Below, piece after piece: positions 26,001 through 34,172 of a stretch of DNA of 39,239 bases. Numbering within the stretch: position 1 is the stretch's first letter; every line of letters starts with the position of its first letter. The stretch is from CBDDBH01 sp965225625. Its GTDB lineage: Bacteria; Pseudomonadota; Gammaproteobacteria; JADZEE01. The notes under the pieces were generated by a model. It worked only from the letters and a program-made list of their open reading frames with translations, was not told the origin of the DNA and did not search any database. The stretch spans positions 1-39,239 of the forward strand of contig CBDDBH010000004.1 of the NCBI GenBank assembly GCA_965225625.1, in the 5' to 3' direction. Both the position numbers and the translations under genes were made by a program.

Positions 26001-27797
26001 CTAGGTGTGTGCAGGCTGCTCGGGCGGCGCCACATCGGCGTCGGGGGGAGGTAACCCGAGATCGAGCTCGGGTAGATCGAACTGTGTTCGCGCCATGCTG
26101 TAATAACGACCCGGAAACTCATTGGCTTTCAGATATTTCTTGTCGATTAACTCCCTGTGCGTACCGTGCTCACGGACCTGTCCGTCAGCTATGTAGCAGA
26201 TCTTGTCGGAATCCATAATCGTACTCAATCGATGCGCTATGGAAATGGTGGTGCGGCCAGCCTGGATCGACTGCATGTTTTCCATAATGCGGGCCTCGGA
26301 TTCGTTGTCGAGCGCGCTCGTTGCCTCGTCGAAGATCATGATTCGAGGTTTGTGGTATAGCGCGCGCGCAATACAAATACGCTGGCGCTGGCCGCCGGAC
26401 ACGCCTATTCCTTTTTCGCCAACCAGCGTGTTGTAGCCGAGCGGGTAGTTAATGATGAATTCATCTGCACCGGCCAAACGAGCCGCTTCTTTCACTGCCT
26501 GCATATCCGGCTGCGGATCACCCAGAGCAATGTTTTGCGCGACCGTACCGCCAAACAGGAAACTGTCCTGCAGAACAACACCGATATTGCGGCGCAGCGA
26601 GTCGAGTTCCAGCGTTTTGATATCCTTGCCGTCGATTTTGCAAAAGCCATCTTCGGGCATATTAAAGCCGAGGATCATCTTCGCGATCGTGCTCTTACCG
26701 CAGCCACTGGGGCCCACGAATGCGATGCGCATGCCCGGATCTATCTCGAGATTAAAGTGGCGCATGATGGCGTTCTCCGCGCCATTCGCCACATAGCTGA
26801 AATCCACGTCCTCAAACACAATATGGCCGCGTGTATTGGTGAGAATGGCCGGCATACGATCGGGTTGCATCAAAATTTGTTCGGGATCCACGACCAGAAC
26901 ATCGCTGACCCGCTCCATGGAGATCCTGACCTCCTGGATGTCATTAACCAGCTGCAGCATACCGAGGATCGGACCCATCACCATGCCTAGCAACATGTTG
27001 AAGCCCATCAGCTCACCGATGGTCATGGTGCCGTTAATCACCGCACTCGCTCCCACCCACAGCAGCAGGATCTGCGAGGACAACTCGACCATCTCGTAGA
27101 GCGTGCTGGAAAACAAATCGAGCTTCTGACTGCGAAAACCGAGATTGACCGATTCGACCATCTCGTTTTCCCACCGCGATCGCGCCATGTATTCGTTGGA
27201 GGTCGCCTTGAGGGCCTCTATGCCGTTCAGCGACTCAATCAGGTAACTCTGCGCTTGCGTACCCACAATAAACTGCTGATTTTCAATCTCCTTGATCTTT
27301 GGGACGAAGTACCAAAGGATTACCAGATACAACGGTATGAACATCATTGCCAGCGCGGTCAGAAAGGGGTTGTACGCGAGCATCATCGACAGGTAAATGA
27401 TGATCATGAGCGTGTCCATGATGGTCGAGACCGTCGATCCGGCAATAATGTCCCTGATGGTCTCGTTCTCGTCAAAGCGGGCGACGATTTCACCTTTGTT
27501 ACGGCTCAAGAAAAAGCTCATGGGTAGACTCAAAATGTGACGGTAAAACTCGGCCAACAGCTTCATGTCGATGCGGGCGGTGGTATAGGCGAGCAACAAA
27601 CTCTGCGCACCCCTGGAGATCACCGTGAAAATCGTCACCAATGCCATGCCAGCGAGCATCAAATTCAGCAGTCCCACATCCTTGTGCACCACAACGTTAT
27701 CGACAATCGCTTGAACGAACAAAGGCGAGGCCAGACCTAGCAGATTGATGGTCACCGCTCCGAGCAACGCCTCGCCGAAAAACTTTTTGTGCGGCAA
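26001..27797 (-). CDS. ABC exporter permease-ATPase (PCAT/HlyB type), cut off from its N-terminal domains by a stop codon
   Basis: From a TTG at 27797 there are 598 codons. They encode a type I exporter membrane domain (first helix GAVTINLLGLASPLFVQAIVDN, about residues 14-35) and an ATPase with Walker A GPSGCGKST (about 361-369), signature VSGGQRQR, Walker B RIMIFDEATSALD and H-loop AHRLST. It is the export motor. The same frame continues upstream through APIYHFLAYI directly to the TGA that ends the CNB-C39 gene, with no missing linker. The two therefore look like one polypeptide of about 1,070 residues split by one codon. No ATG and no ribosome binding site precede the ABC part, so translation would need reinitiation, the TTG start or read-through. 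The tail is Pro/Asp-rich. Confidence 0.88.
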   Translation of the reverse strand: MPHKKFFGEALLGAVTINLLGLASPLFVQAIVDNVVVHKDVGLLNLMLAGMALVTIFTVISRGAQSLLLAYTTARIDMKLLAEFYRHILSLPMSFFLSRNKGEIVARFDENETIRDIIAGSTVSTIMDTLMIIIYLSMMLAYNPFLTALAMMFIPLYLVILWYFVPKIKEIENQQFIVGTQAQSYLIESLNGIEALKATSNEYMARSRWENEMVESVNLGFRSQKLDLFSSTLYEMVELSSQILLLWVGASAVINGTMTIGELMGFNMLLGMVMGPILGMLQLVNDIQEVRISMERVSDVLVVDPEQILMQPDRMPAILTNTRGHIVFEDVDFSYVANGAENAIMRHFNLEIDPGMRIAFVGPSGCGKSTIAKMILGFNMPEDGFCKIDGKDIKTLELDSLRRNIGVVLQDSFLFGGTVAQNIALGDPQPDMQAVKEAARLAGADEFIINYPLGYNTLVGEKGIGVSGGQRQRICIARALYHKPRIMIFDEATSALDNESEARIMENMQSIQAGRTTISIAHRLSTIMDSDKICYIADGQVREHGTHRELIDKKYLKANEFPGRYYSMARTQFDLPELDLGLPPPDADVAPPEQPAHT

Positions 27798-27827
27798 AAT
27801 GTACGCCAGAAAATGATAAATCGGGGC

Positions 27828-27830
27828 TCA
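27828..27830 (-). other. In-frame TGA between the CNB-C39 and ABC coding parts
   Basis: The minus strand reads ...CTA GAG CCG CCG TGA GCC CCG ATT TAT..., i.e. RLEPP-stop-APIYHFLA, with the frame intact on both sides. In relatives the C39 domain runs straight into the first membrane helix at this point. No selenocysteine signal was recognised after it. Confidence 0.9.
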
Positions 27831-29225
27831 CGGCGGCTCTAGACGGGTGAATTCGACCGTCGTATCGATGCCGATAACAACGCCCTTGTCGGGATCCCTC
27901 TCCTCGACGCCGGACACGTCGGCGGTCGTCCAACCTTCCAAAAACTCATCGATCGGAATACTACCCAATCCGGCCGCGGGATCTGTCAAATAGACGTTTT
28001 TGCCATCAATTTTGAATATGACGATCCAGTGATAACCTTCCCAGCCGCAAATCACAGGCAGCTGAGCCTTTTTCAACTCTTCGAAGTTCAATCCATACGC
28101 CTTCGCCCGCAAGCCGAGAATCTCAGCGGCCGTAATCAGCGCATTGGGCGCGGCGCCCTCGACACCAAGGTTGGTTATCTCGCGCAGTTGCCCGAGGGCG
28201 AATTGCTTGCCGTAATGTTGAACGATGGCTGTGAGACAGGCAGCTGGATTGTCTGACTCGTCGCCCTGCGCTACATGCGGGAACTTGTCGATCTTTTTCG
28301 CGCCGATAGTGGCGCGGTATTCATCTTCGGTGATCGCATCGGACAATTTAATGCGCTGGTCGACACCTTCGGCCCGATTCTGTATGTCCGCTTCTTCTTC
28401 TTCGCGCACTTTAAGCGAGTTGTAGCGAACTCGCAGACGCTCATGCAGCTCCGGATTGATGGTCAGGATTTTTTGTACTTCTTCCGCGTTGATTACCAAC
28501 ACGGTTGTTTCGGTCACCGCCATTGCGGTGTGCTCGTGGCGACCACCGCTGCCGACATCCGGCAGCGCAGCACCCTCACCGATGAGCTCGCGATCGCCGA
28601 CCCGGTCGAGGGTGAGCGACTCACCAGAGATCAAGGTACGCACCAGGTCCACCGACCCATGTTCAATGTAGTACAAACGCGGATCTTCCTGATCCTGTTT
28701 GTAGACTGTCTTACCTTTCTTGGCTTTTTTGACGCCAATCTTGTTTAGAATCTCTGAGAACTGTGCTGGCTTGTACTTCGCGGTACCGAGAATGCCACGC
28801 AGACGCTGACCGAGTTCCACCAAGCCAACCTGGGTTTTAAAGACTTTGCCCATTTCCGCGCTTTGCCTGATCAGCGGCCGTACTTTGGCAGCCGGCAACA
28901 CCAGCATGGTCACGTCCGTGGACGCAGTGACGTAGTACGGCCATTGCTGGTCCTGGATAAACGACATCTCGCCGAGGGTGCTGTCGCTGCCCATTTCCCC
29001 GAGACTCAAGCGCTTGCCGGATTTCGACTCCTTCAGTCGCACCTCGCCGGAATATACGACGTACATTCCCTCGATGGGCTCGTGCTGTATTGCAATCACG
29101 TCACCTTCGCGGAACTGACGTACCTCGAATAACGGCGCCAGACTCGCTTTATCGGCGGCCGTCAGACCGCCGAACATCAGATGGGATTCAAGGACGAATC
29201 GGACTGCTTCGTCTTTCGCGCTCAT
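27828..29225 (-). CDS. Tandem cyclic-nucleotide-binding-like domains plus C39-like peptidase domain (N-terminal half of the exporter)
   Basis: The 465-residue protein has two CNB-like barrels (about residues 15-130 and 155-262), a charged helix (about 270-290) and a C39-like domain (about 312-465). In the C39 domain the oxyanion Gln (Q320), His (H399, YHWIVIF) and Asp (D415, LTDPAAG) are kept at normal spacing. Position 326, six after the Gln where the catalytic Cys belongs, is Asn. Leader cleavage by the usual cysteine mechanism is thus unlikely, as in the C39-like domain of HlyB, which binds rather than cuts substrate. The CNB phosphate cassettes are poor: LGEMSF then WPYYVTAS lacks the usual Arg, and IGEGAAL is followed by RHEHT. 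Ligand binding is therefore doubtful. Confidence 0.86.
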   Translation of the reverse strand: MSAKDEAVRFVLESHLMFGGLTAADKASLAPLFEVRQFREGDVIAIQHEPIEGMYVVYSGEVRLKESKSGKRLSLGEMGSDSTLGEMSFIQDQQWPYYVTASTDVTMLVLPAAKVRPLIRQSAEMGKVFKTQVGLVELGQRLRGILGTAKYKPAQFSEILNKIGVKKAKKGKTVYKQDQEDPRLYYIEHGSVDLVRTLISGESLTLDRVGDRELIGEGAALPDVGSGGRHEHTAMAVTETTVLVINAEEVQKILTINPELHERLRVRYNSLKVREEEEADIQNRAEGVDQRIKLSDAITEDEYRATIGAKKIDKFPHVAQGDESDNPAACLTAIVQHYGKQFALGQLREITNLGVEGAAPNALITAAEILGLRAKAYGLNFEELKKAQLPVICGWEGYHWIVIFKIDGKNVYLTDPAAGLGSIPIDEFLEGWTTADVSGVEERDPDKGVVIGIDTTVEFTRLEPP

Positions 29226-29310
29226 AAATGTTGCTCCGGGCGAATTTTAAATGCTGCGTTGTACTGCGTGGCGATAATCGTGTCGCTCACGACTCGACGC
29301 TGTTGTCGCT

Positions 29311-29443
29311 TCACACGTCTTCCTCTTCAGCATCGAAGAAACGCGAGACCGGTGCAAAAACAAGTTCTATCAACCGTTTTTCTCCGATTTTAATCTCGGC
29401 AATGCCTTCAAGTCCGATGAATAGCGATTTCGGTTTACCCCCC
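29311..29443 (-). other. Detached C-terminal tail of the HlyD-type adaptor (frameshift)
   Basis: After the six-G run (29438-29443) the frame one base over reads GKPKSLFIGLEGIAEIKIG, then EKRLIELVFAPVSRFFDAEEEDV and a TGA at 29311-29313. This is the normal C-terminal end of an HlyD-type adaptor (G-x-x-G-x-AEIKIGEK). Removing one G would restore a single frame of about 450 residues. The segment therefore belongs to the hlyD-like gene rather than being intergenic. Confidence 0.88.
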
Positions 29444-30670
29444 GCGCTTTGTCACTGTTTCTGACGTCAGCGCGACGCGAATGGGGTACATGGCATTCTG
29501 GCTCGCATCCGGTTTGGTCGCGATGTCGGTGATAACCCCTTCGTGGATACCGTATTCCTGATAGGGAAAGGCGAAAAATTTGATTTTGACGTTCTGGCCC
29601 TTTTTGAGACTGCCGATATCCTCGTTCGCGACCAGCGCGATGCCTTCTATCGGAGCGCTCTCGCGCACCATCGTCACCAGCGGTTGTCCGGGGGATATCA
29701 ATTCGCCGCGCTTCACATGTATGTCGACGATGAGTCCGTTGAAGCGACTGCGATACTCCGTGATGTTGTCCTTGAAAGTCACGCCATCTACGAGTTGTTG
29801 ACCGCGTTCCAGCTTCATCCCGATTTCCGTAATCTTGTCCGAGATGGTCTTCGAATCGCGCGTCTTGCGCGCCCGCGTCTGTTGCAGTTCCCGTTCGAGT
29901 TGCTCTTTGGTGCGTAAATCAAGCAGCTTGGCGAGTTCGTCTTTGGTCGTGGCCAGTTGCACCCGGATGCCGGCGATCTCCGAGCGCATATCGTCGATGG
30001 ATTTCTCCGCGTCGAAAACCTGTTCTTGCGCGGCTTCATATTCGGTCACGGTGATGTCGCGCGCTTCGTACAATGCCTTACGCCGCTCGAATTGCTTACG
30101 TGCCAATCCCAGGCGCTCCTGGTCGCGCCTTTGGGTACGCTGCCCGGTAGCAAGTTGTTGCTCTATCTGCTTGATCTGTCCTTCCAGTGAAATTTTGCGG
30201 GAATCCCGGTTGGTAGTGAGATCCTCTAGCTGCAGCTTCAGCTGCGCGATGGTGTTGTCATATTCATCACTGACTATCGCAAGCTCTTTTTCCATCTCGA
30301 AGCGGCGTTCCGTCATGGCCTCGCTTTCCGTGGACTCCGACATGCGCGTTTGTTCTTGCACGGAGATGAGCAATTCGTCAAAACGCGCAACCGAATTGGT
30401 ATTGGCGCTGATCTCGAGAATCATACCGCCGCCCACTGCCTGGTAGGTCGTGGCTGCTCGGTGCAATGTCATCGGCGCCGCCACCAGCGCATCTGTGCGC
30501 CCAATGAAGGAATAAATCAATGCTCCAATCATGATCCAGAAGATCATGTAGATCGGACCTCGCAATACCCAACTTGGCGGTGTGTACAGCAGCCGTGAGG
30601 CGGCGATGGTATGCCGCACCGGCTGGGTGAGCGTCGCTTCAACGGTTACATTGGTATTTTCCTGGGCCAT
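29435..30670 (-). CDS. HlyD-family periplasmic adaptor, apparently frameshifted near its 3' end
   Basis: The protein of 411 residues as read has a cytoplasmic N-terminus, a membrane helix (PIYMIFWIMIGALIYSFIG, about 39-57), a lipoyl-like half (VGGGMILEISANTNSVARFDELLISV) and a long coiled coil (about 110-285). The second lipoyl half follows (FNGLIVDIHVKRGELISPGQPLVTMV), then a beta-barrel part ending TSETVTKRGG. This is the type I secretion adaptor that bridges the ABC exporter and TolC. The stop comes in the middle of the last beta structure, and the rest is in the next frame after a G6 run. The start is secure: GGAGGTGACAA precedes the ATG. It sits between the parvulin-like gene (48 bases upstream) and the CNB-C39 gene. 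Confidence 0.92.
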   Translation of the reverse strand: MAQENTNVTVEATLTQPVRHTIAASRLLYTPPSWVLRGPIYMIFWIMIGALIYSFIGRTDALVAAPMTLHRAATTYQAVGGGMILEISANTNSVARFDELLISVQEQTRMSESTESEAMTERRFEMEKELAIVSDEYDNTIAQLKLQLEDLTTNRDSRKISLEGQIKQIEQQLATGQRTQRRDQERLGLARKQFERRKALYEARDITVTEYEAAQEQVFDAEKSIDDMRSEIAGIRVQLATTKDELAKLLDLRTKEQLERELQQTRARKTRDSKTISDKITEIGMKLERGQQLVDGVTFKDNITEYRSRFNGLIVDIHVKRGELISPGQPLVTMVRESAPIEGIALVANEDIGSLKKGQNVKIKFFAFPYQEYGIHEGVITDIATKPDASQNAMYPIRVALTSETVTKRGG

Positions 30671-30718
30671 TTGTCACCTCCACGCGTGCAAATGACGCGG
30701 ATAATCGGAACGACGGGA

Positions 30719-31468
30719 TCAGCGGGGTGCTTTTTCCATCGAGCTCTCCAACCAATCGTAGAATAGGCGCTCAGTGAGTTGTTGCCGGACTTCACCGTTA
30801 TATTCGTTACCGCTCAGCTCATCGACACGGTACAAGACCCAGAAACCATCTTGCTGAAACGGTCCGACCAACTTACCGGCACCCACATCGACAAAGTGCT
30901 CGCGGACGTCGGCTGGCAGCATTCCCCACATCACGCTTCCAACGTAGCCATTCATGATACGGGTATTTTCCTCGATAGAATAGCCTCGTGCCGCGACGGC
31001 AAAGTCCAACTCGGCATCGACAATTCGCTGCTGCAATGCGGCTATTTCAAACTCGTTTGCACAGACGATTCGCGACAGGTTATAGGTCACGAATTCATGC
31101 TTGTTCTGTTTGTAAACCTGGCGTATCTCACGTTCTTTGAACATGGCCTGCATCAACTTACCGCGCAGGCATTCGTTTTCGGTTTCGCGTTGCCACTGAT
31201 CAAGCGAGATCCCCAGCCGGTTGCAATATTTATTCATGGCTATCGCGTCACGCAGACCCAATTCGCGACGTTTGGCCCTGGCGAATGACTGCACTTCAGT
31301 GTCGGACACTTTCAATCCCATATCCGCGACCGCCTGCGCAACGACTTCATCTGAGATCAACTGATAAACAGCGTCGAGAAACGAGCCGTTGACTTTCACG
31401 TGAATGAGTACGTCTGCTACTGAAATTGGCTCACCGTATACGGTCGCCACCACGTCCGACAATTCCAT
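30719..31468 (-). CDS. Parvulin/SurA-like peptidyl-prolyl isomerase
   Basis: The 249-residue protein has a SurA-N-like helical part (about 1-125, with VYQLISDEVVAQAVADMGLKVSDTEVQSF) and a parvulin-like domain (about 128-230, with LDFAVAARGYSIEENTR, GYVGSVMWGMLPADVREHFV and LVGPFQQDGFWVLYRVDE). It has no signal peptide, unlike SurA or PrsA, so it should act in the cytoplasm, perhaps keeping the export substrate unfolded or folded correctly before export. Parvulin-like proteins of this kind occur beside CNB-C39 exporters and HlyD genes elsewhere, to my knowledge mainly in cyanobacteria. It follows the sigma-54 activator gene by 58 bases. Confidence 0.82.
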   Translation of the reverse strand: MELSDVVATVYGEPISVADVLIHVKVNGSFLDAVYQLISDEVVAQAVADMGLKVSDTEVQSFARAKRRELGLRDAIAMNKYCNRLGISLDQWQRETENECLRGKLMQAMFKEREIRQVYKQNKHEFVTYNLSRIVCANEFEIAALQQRIVDAELDFAVAARGYSIEENTRIMNGYVGSVMWGMLPADVREHFVDVGAGKLVGPFQQDGFWVLYRVDELSGNEYNGEVRQQLTERLFYDWLESSMEKAPR

Positions 31469-31526
31469 GTCCTCGCCCTTCCTTTGTTATTGTGACGCTG
31501 CGTTTTGGGGGCGGCTACGCACGCGC

Positions 31527-32780
31527 TTACCGACGGTACCGCGCCGCATCGATGTCATATTTCTTCAGCAGCTGATAAACCCGCGAGCGCGATAAACCGG
31601 TGGCCGTACAAACCGCCTTAATTCGGCCCTGGGAACGTTCTAATTCTTCGATGATATACGTGCGTTCCGCCGCATCCCGGGCAGAATCGCGACGTTTATT
31701 TGGTCCGGCCGTGGCTCCCGCCTTGGTCCCGTTCACCGTGTCGTCGTAGCGGTCGGGAAGGTCATCGAGCGTAAGCGGTTCGCCATCGGCAATCGATGCT
31801 AGGTAATGCGCGAGATTCTTGAGCTCTCGAATATTGCCGGGAAAATCATAATTTTCATAAAGAAATTTTTGCAACGGTCGTGCCAGTGTGGGCTCCGGGT
31901 TATGCAGCTGCCGACAAATGCCCTGGAAAAAATAATCCAGCAGGATCCGTATTTCATCGCGGCGTTCCCGCAGCGGCGGTATCACCAGCGGACACATGTT
32001 GATTCGGTAGTACAGATCCTCGCGGAAAGTCTTCTTCTCGACCATATCTGCGAGATTACGGTTGGTCGCTGCTATCACGCGCACATCAACCTTGTAGCTC
32101 TTGTCAGATCCCACCCTCTGCAATTCACCTTCTTGCACGGCGCGCAACAGTTTCACCTGGGCCGACATCTCAAGTTCGCCGATTTCGTCGAGAAAAATGG
32201 TGCCGCCATCTGCTTCTTCAAATTTCCCTTTGCGCTCGTGGGTGGCGCCGGTAAATGCCCCTTTAATATGCCCGAAGAGTTCTGACTCGATTATTCCCGA
32301 TGGAAACGCACCGCAGTTAACGGCAACAAAATTAGAACGTTTGCTGTTCTCGTGGATGATTCGGGCGAAAAGCTCTTTGCCCGATCCGGTCTCCCCTTCC
32401 ATCAGTATGGTCAAATCGGTGGGTGAAATCTTGGCTATGATCCGCAACAGTTTCTGGATCCGCGGCGTCTGGCCCAAAATGCCTTCGATCCTCAGGTCAT
32501 CAATGCTCAGGCGGGTTGCATCGGCCGCACGGATTGCGAGTCTTTGCGGGCCAACATGGGCACGACTGGAACTTTGCACCAGCAGACCGCGGAGCATGTC
32601 CAGGTCTCGAAATATTGCAGTACGCTCGCGCTCACTCAACCCCGGTAAGCGCAGAATTTTTACCTTCAGCGACTCAAGCCGGGTGACGCCATCGCGAAGC
32701 GGGTCGCCCATTTTTAAATCGAAGCTTTTTAGTGGCGTAACGGAAGAGTTCGCCGACTTTGCTTGTTTAACCACTGCCAT
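31527..32780 (-). CDS. Sigma-54-dependent transcriptional activator without a receiver domain
   Basis: The 417-residue protein has a short N-terminal region (about 1-95) that is not a receiver, PAS or GAF domain I can recognise. An AAA+ domain follows with Walker A GETGSGKE (129-136), the sigma-54 contact loop GAFTGA (174-179) and Walker B GGTIFLDEIG (192-201). A Fis-type helix-turn-helix ends the protein (GRIKAVCTATGLSRSRVYQLLKKYD, about 385-409). It drives open-complex formation by RpoN polymerase. The exact sigma-54 promoter of the peptide gene 14 kb away in the same locus is the obvious target. The gene starts 42 bases after waaA on the same strand, so it may be co-transcribed with the lipopolysaccharide genes. 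Confidence 0.94.
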   Translation of the reverse strand: MAVVKQAKSANSSVTPLKSFDLKMGDPLRDGVTRLESLKVKILRLPGLSERERTAIFRDLDMLRGLLVQSSSRAHVGPQRLAIRAADATRLSIDDLRIEGILGQTPRIQKLLRIIAKISPTDLTILMEGETGSGKELFARIIHENSKRSNFVAVNCGAFPSGIIESELFGHIKGAFTGATHERKGKFEEADGGTIFLDEIGELEMSAQVKLLRAVQEGELQRVGSDKSYKVDVRVIAATNRNLADMVEKKTFREDLYYRINMCPLVIPPLRERRDEIRILLDYFFQGICRQLHNPEPTLARPLQKFLYENYDFPGNIRELKNLAHYLASIADGEPLTLDDLPDRYDDTVNGTKAGATAGPNKRRDSARDAAERTYIIEELERSQGRIKAVCTATGLSRSRVYQLLKKYDIDAARYRR

Positions 32781-32822
32781 ATTGTACGTGTTCCTTGTCA
32801 GCGCGCGCGCCGCGACTTGTGT

Positions 32823-34172
32823 TTACGACGCCGTTTCTCCAAGTATTAAGCTACCGCTAACCATAAACGGCGTCAGCGCAGCCATCACGCGATCGACAGC
32901 CCCACGGTTTGCCGCAACCACTTTCTTTCCCTGCTCACCCGCCAACTCGCGCGCGTGTGCGTCATTCAATAGTACCGTGGCCTGTTCAACGAGTTCATTC
33001 TCGTCGCGCACAATGCTAACGGCCCCGGCCTGTCTCAGCAACCTTCCAATCTCAGCAAAACTTTCAATATGAGGACCAGTTAACATAGCGACGCCCAGTG
33101 CCGCGGGCTCAAGTAGATTATGGCCGCCGATGGGGACCAGACTTCCGCCGACGAACGCCAGATCGCAAGCGGCGTAAAACAGTGACAACTCACCAATCGT
33201 ATCGACCAGATAGACGGGCGTATCCGGGTTGTACGCCTCGCCGCTACCGCGAATGTGGGTATCCAGGCCATATTGCGAGCACATGCGGGCAATCCCCAGC
33301 GTACGTTCAGGATGGCGCGGTACCGAAACCAGTAAACAGTGCGGCAGCTGTTGGCGGATGCGAACAAACGCGCGCAACACGATTTCCTCTTCGCCCGGAT
33401 GGGTGCTGGCGGCGATGATCACGGCACGCGAACTACCTAACTCGCGCCGCAAGGATTGGGCATCCTGGACAATGCTGGGGGATAATTTAACGTCGAACTT
33501 CATGCTACCCGTTTCAATGACGCTGCCCTGGTGCGCGCCTAGCTCAATCATGCGTGCGGCATCCACACTGGTCTGCACAGCCACAACAGCGCAGCGCCTC
33601 AGAGTATCTGCTATAAGCGCTGGGACAAGCCGGTAGCCGGCGAACGAATGCCGCGATACCCGCGCGTTGGCGAGCACCACTGGAATATCGCGACGCGCAC
33701 AGCCGTGGATCCAGTTCGGCCACAGTTCCGTCTCAATCAGCACCAACAGCGCCGGGTTGGTCCTATTTAGAAAGCGAACCACAACGCCCGGCAAATCATA
33801 GGGTGCGTAATAGTGAATTACCGTATCTGCAAACAAACGCCGCACAAGCTGCGCGCCCGTCGGTGTCGTAGTCGTCAGCATGACCCGCCAATCCGGAAAT
33901 TGCTCGTGGATGCGCTCAATCAACGGCCTTGCGGCCTGAACTTCACCAACCGATACCGCGTGGACCCAGATGACAGGTCCGCGGCCAAGCGGCGTCGGGA
34001 CGAACCCAAAACGTTGCCCGGGTTGTTGCCAATAGCCGCGATTGTTGCAACCACTCCACAACAGACGTACTACGATGAAGGGCGTTAATAAATACCAGAA
34101 AAAACTATAAAGATATCGCCAACCAGAGTGACTGGAAGGTCCTTGTTCGACGTTCAAAGCTGCTGCAGCCAA
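32823..34172 (-). CDS. waaA: 3-deoxy-D-manno-octulosonic acid (Kdo) transferase
   Basis: This GT30 glycosyltransferase adds Kdo to lipid A precursor at the inner membrane. The 449-residue protein has the N-terminal membrane anchor (RYLYSFFWYLLTPFIVVRLLW) and the family blocks IWVHAVSVGEVQAARPLI, LTTTTPTGAQ, IETELWPNW and GGSLVPIGGHNLLEPAALG. The start is uncertain: the first codon used here is a TTG at 34172 inside hldD, while a TTG at 34157 overlaps the hldD stop as TTGA and would give a more compact start. It belongs to the hldE-hldD-waaA operon. Confidence 0.95.
   Translation of the reverse strand: MAAAALNVEQGPSSHSGWRYLYSFFWYLLTPFIVVRLLWSGCNNRGYWQQPGQRFGFVPTPLGRGPVIWVHAVSVGEVQAARPLIERIHEQFPDWRVMLTTTTPTGAQLVRRLFADTVIHYYAPYDLPGVVVRFLNRTNPALLVLIETELWPNWIHGCARRDIPVVLANARVSRHSFAGYRLVPALIADTLRRCAVVAVQTSVDAARMIELGAHQGSVIETGSMKFDVKLSPSIVQDAQSLRRELGSSRAVIIAASTHPGEEEIVLRAFVRIRQQLPHCLLVSVPRHPERTLGIARMCSQYGLDTHIRGSGEAYNPDTPVYLVDTIGELSLFYAACDLAFVGGSLVPIGGHNLLEPAALGVAMLTGPHIESFAEIGRLLRQAGAVSIVRDENELVEQATVLLNDAHARELAGEQGKKVVAANRGAVDRVMAALTPFMVSGSLILGETAS

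Noticed and set aside
27798..27830. TGA at 27828 as a selenocysteine codon
   Set aside because: No stem-loop of the bacterial selenocysteine type was seen right after it, the residue is in a linker rather than a redox site, and no selenoprotein genes are in the window.
32101..33072. 323-codon plus-strand frame antisense to the sigma-54 activator and waaA
   Set aside because: It spans two well-supported genes on the other strand, has Ser/Arg/Pro-biased composition typical of antisense readings and no recognisable domain.
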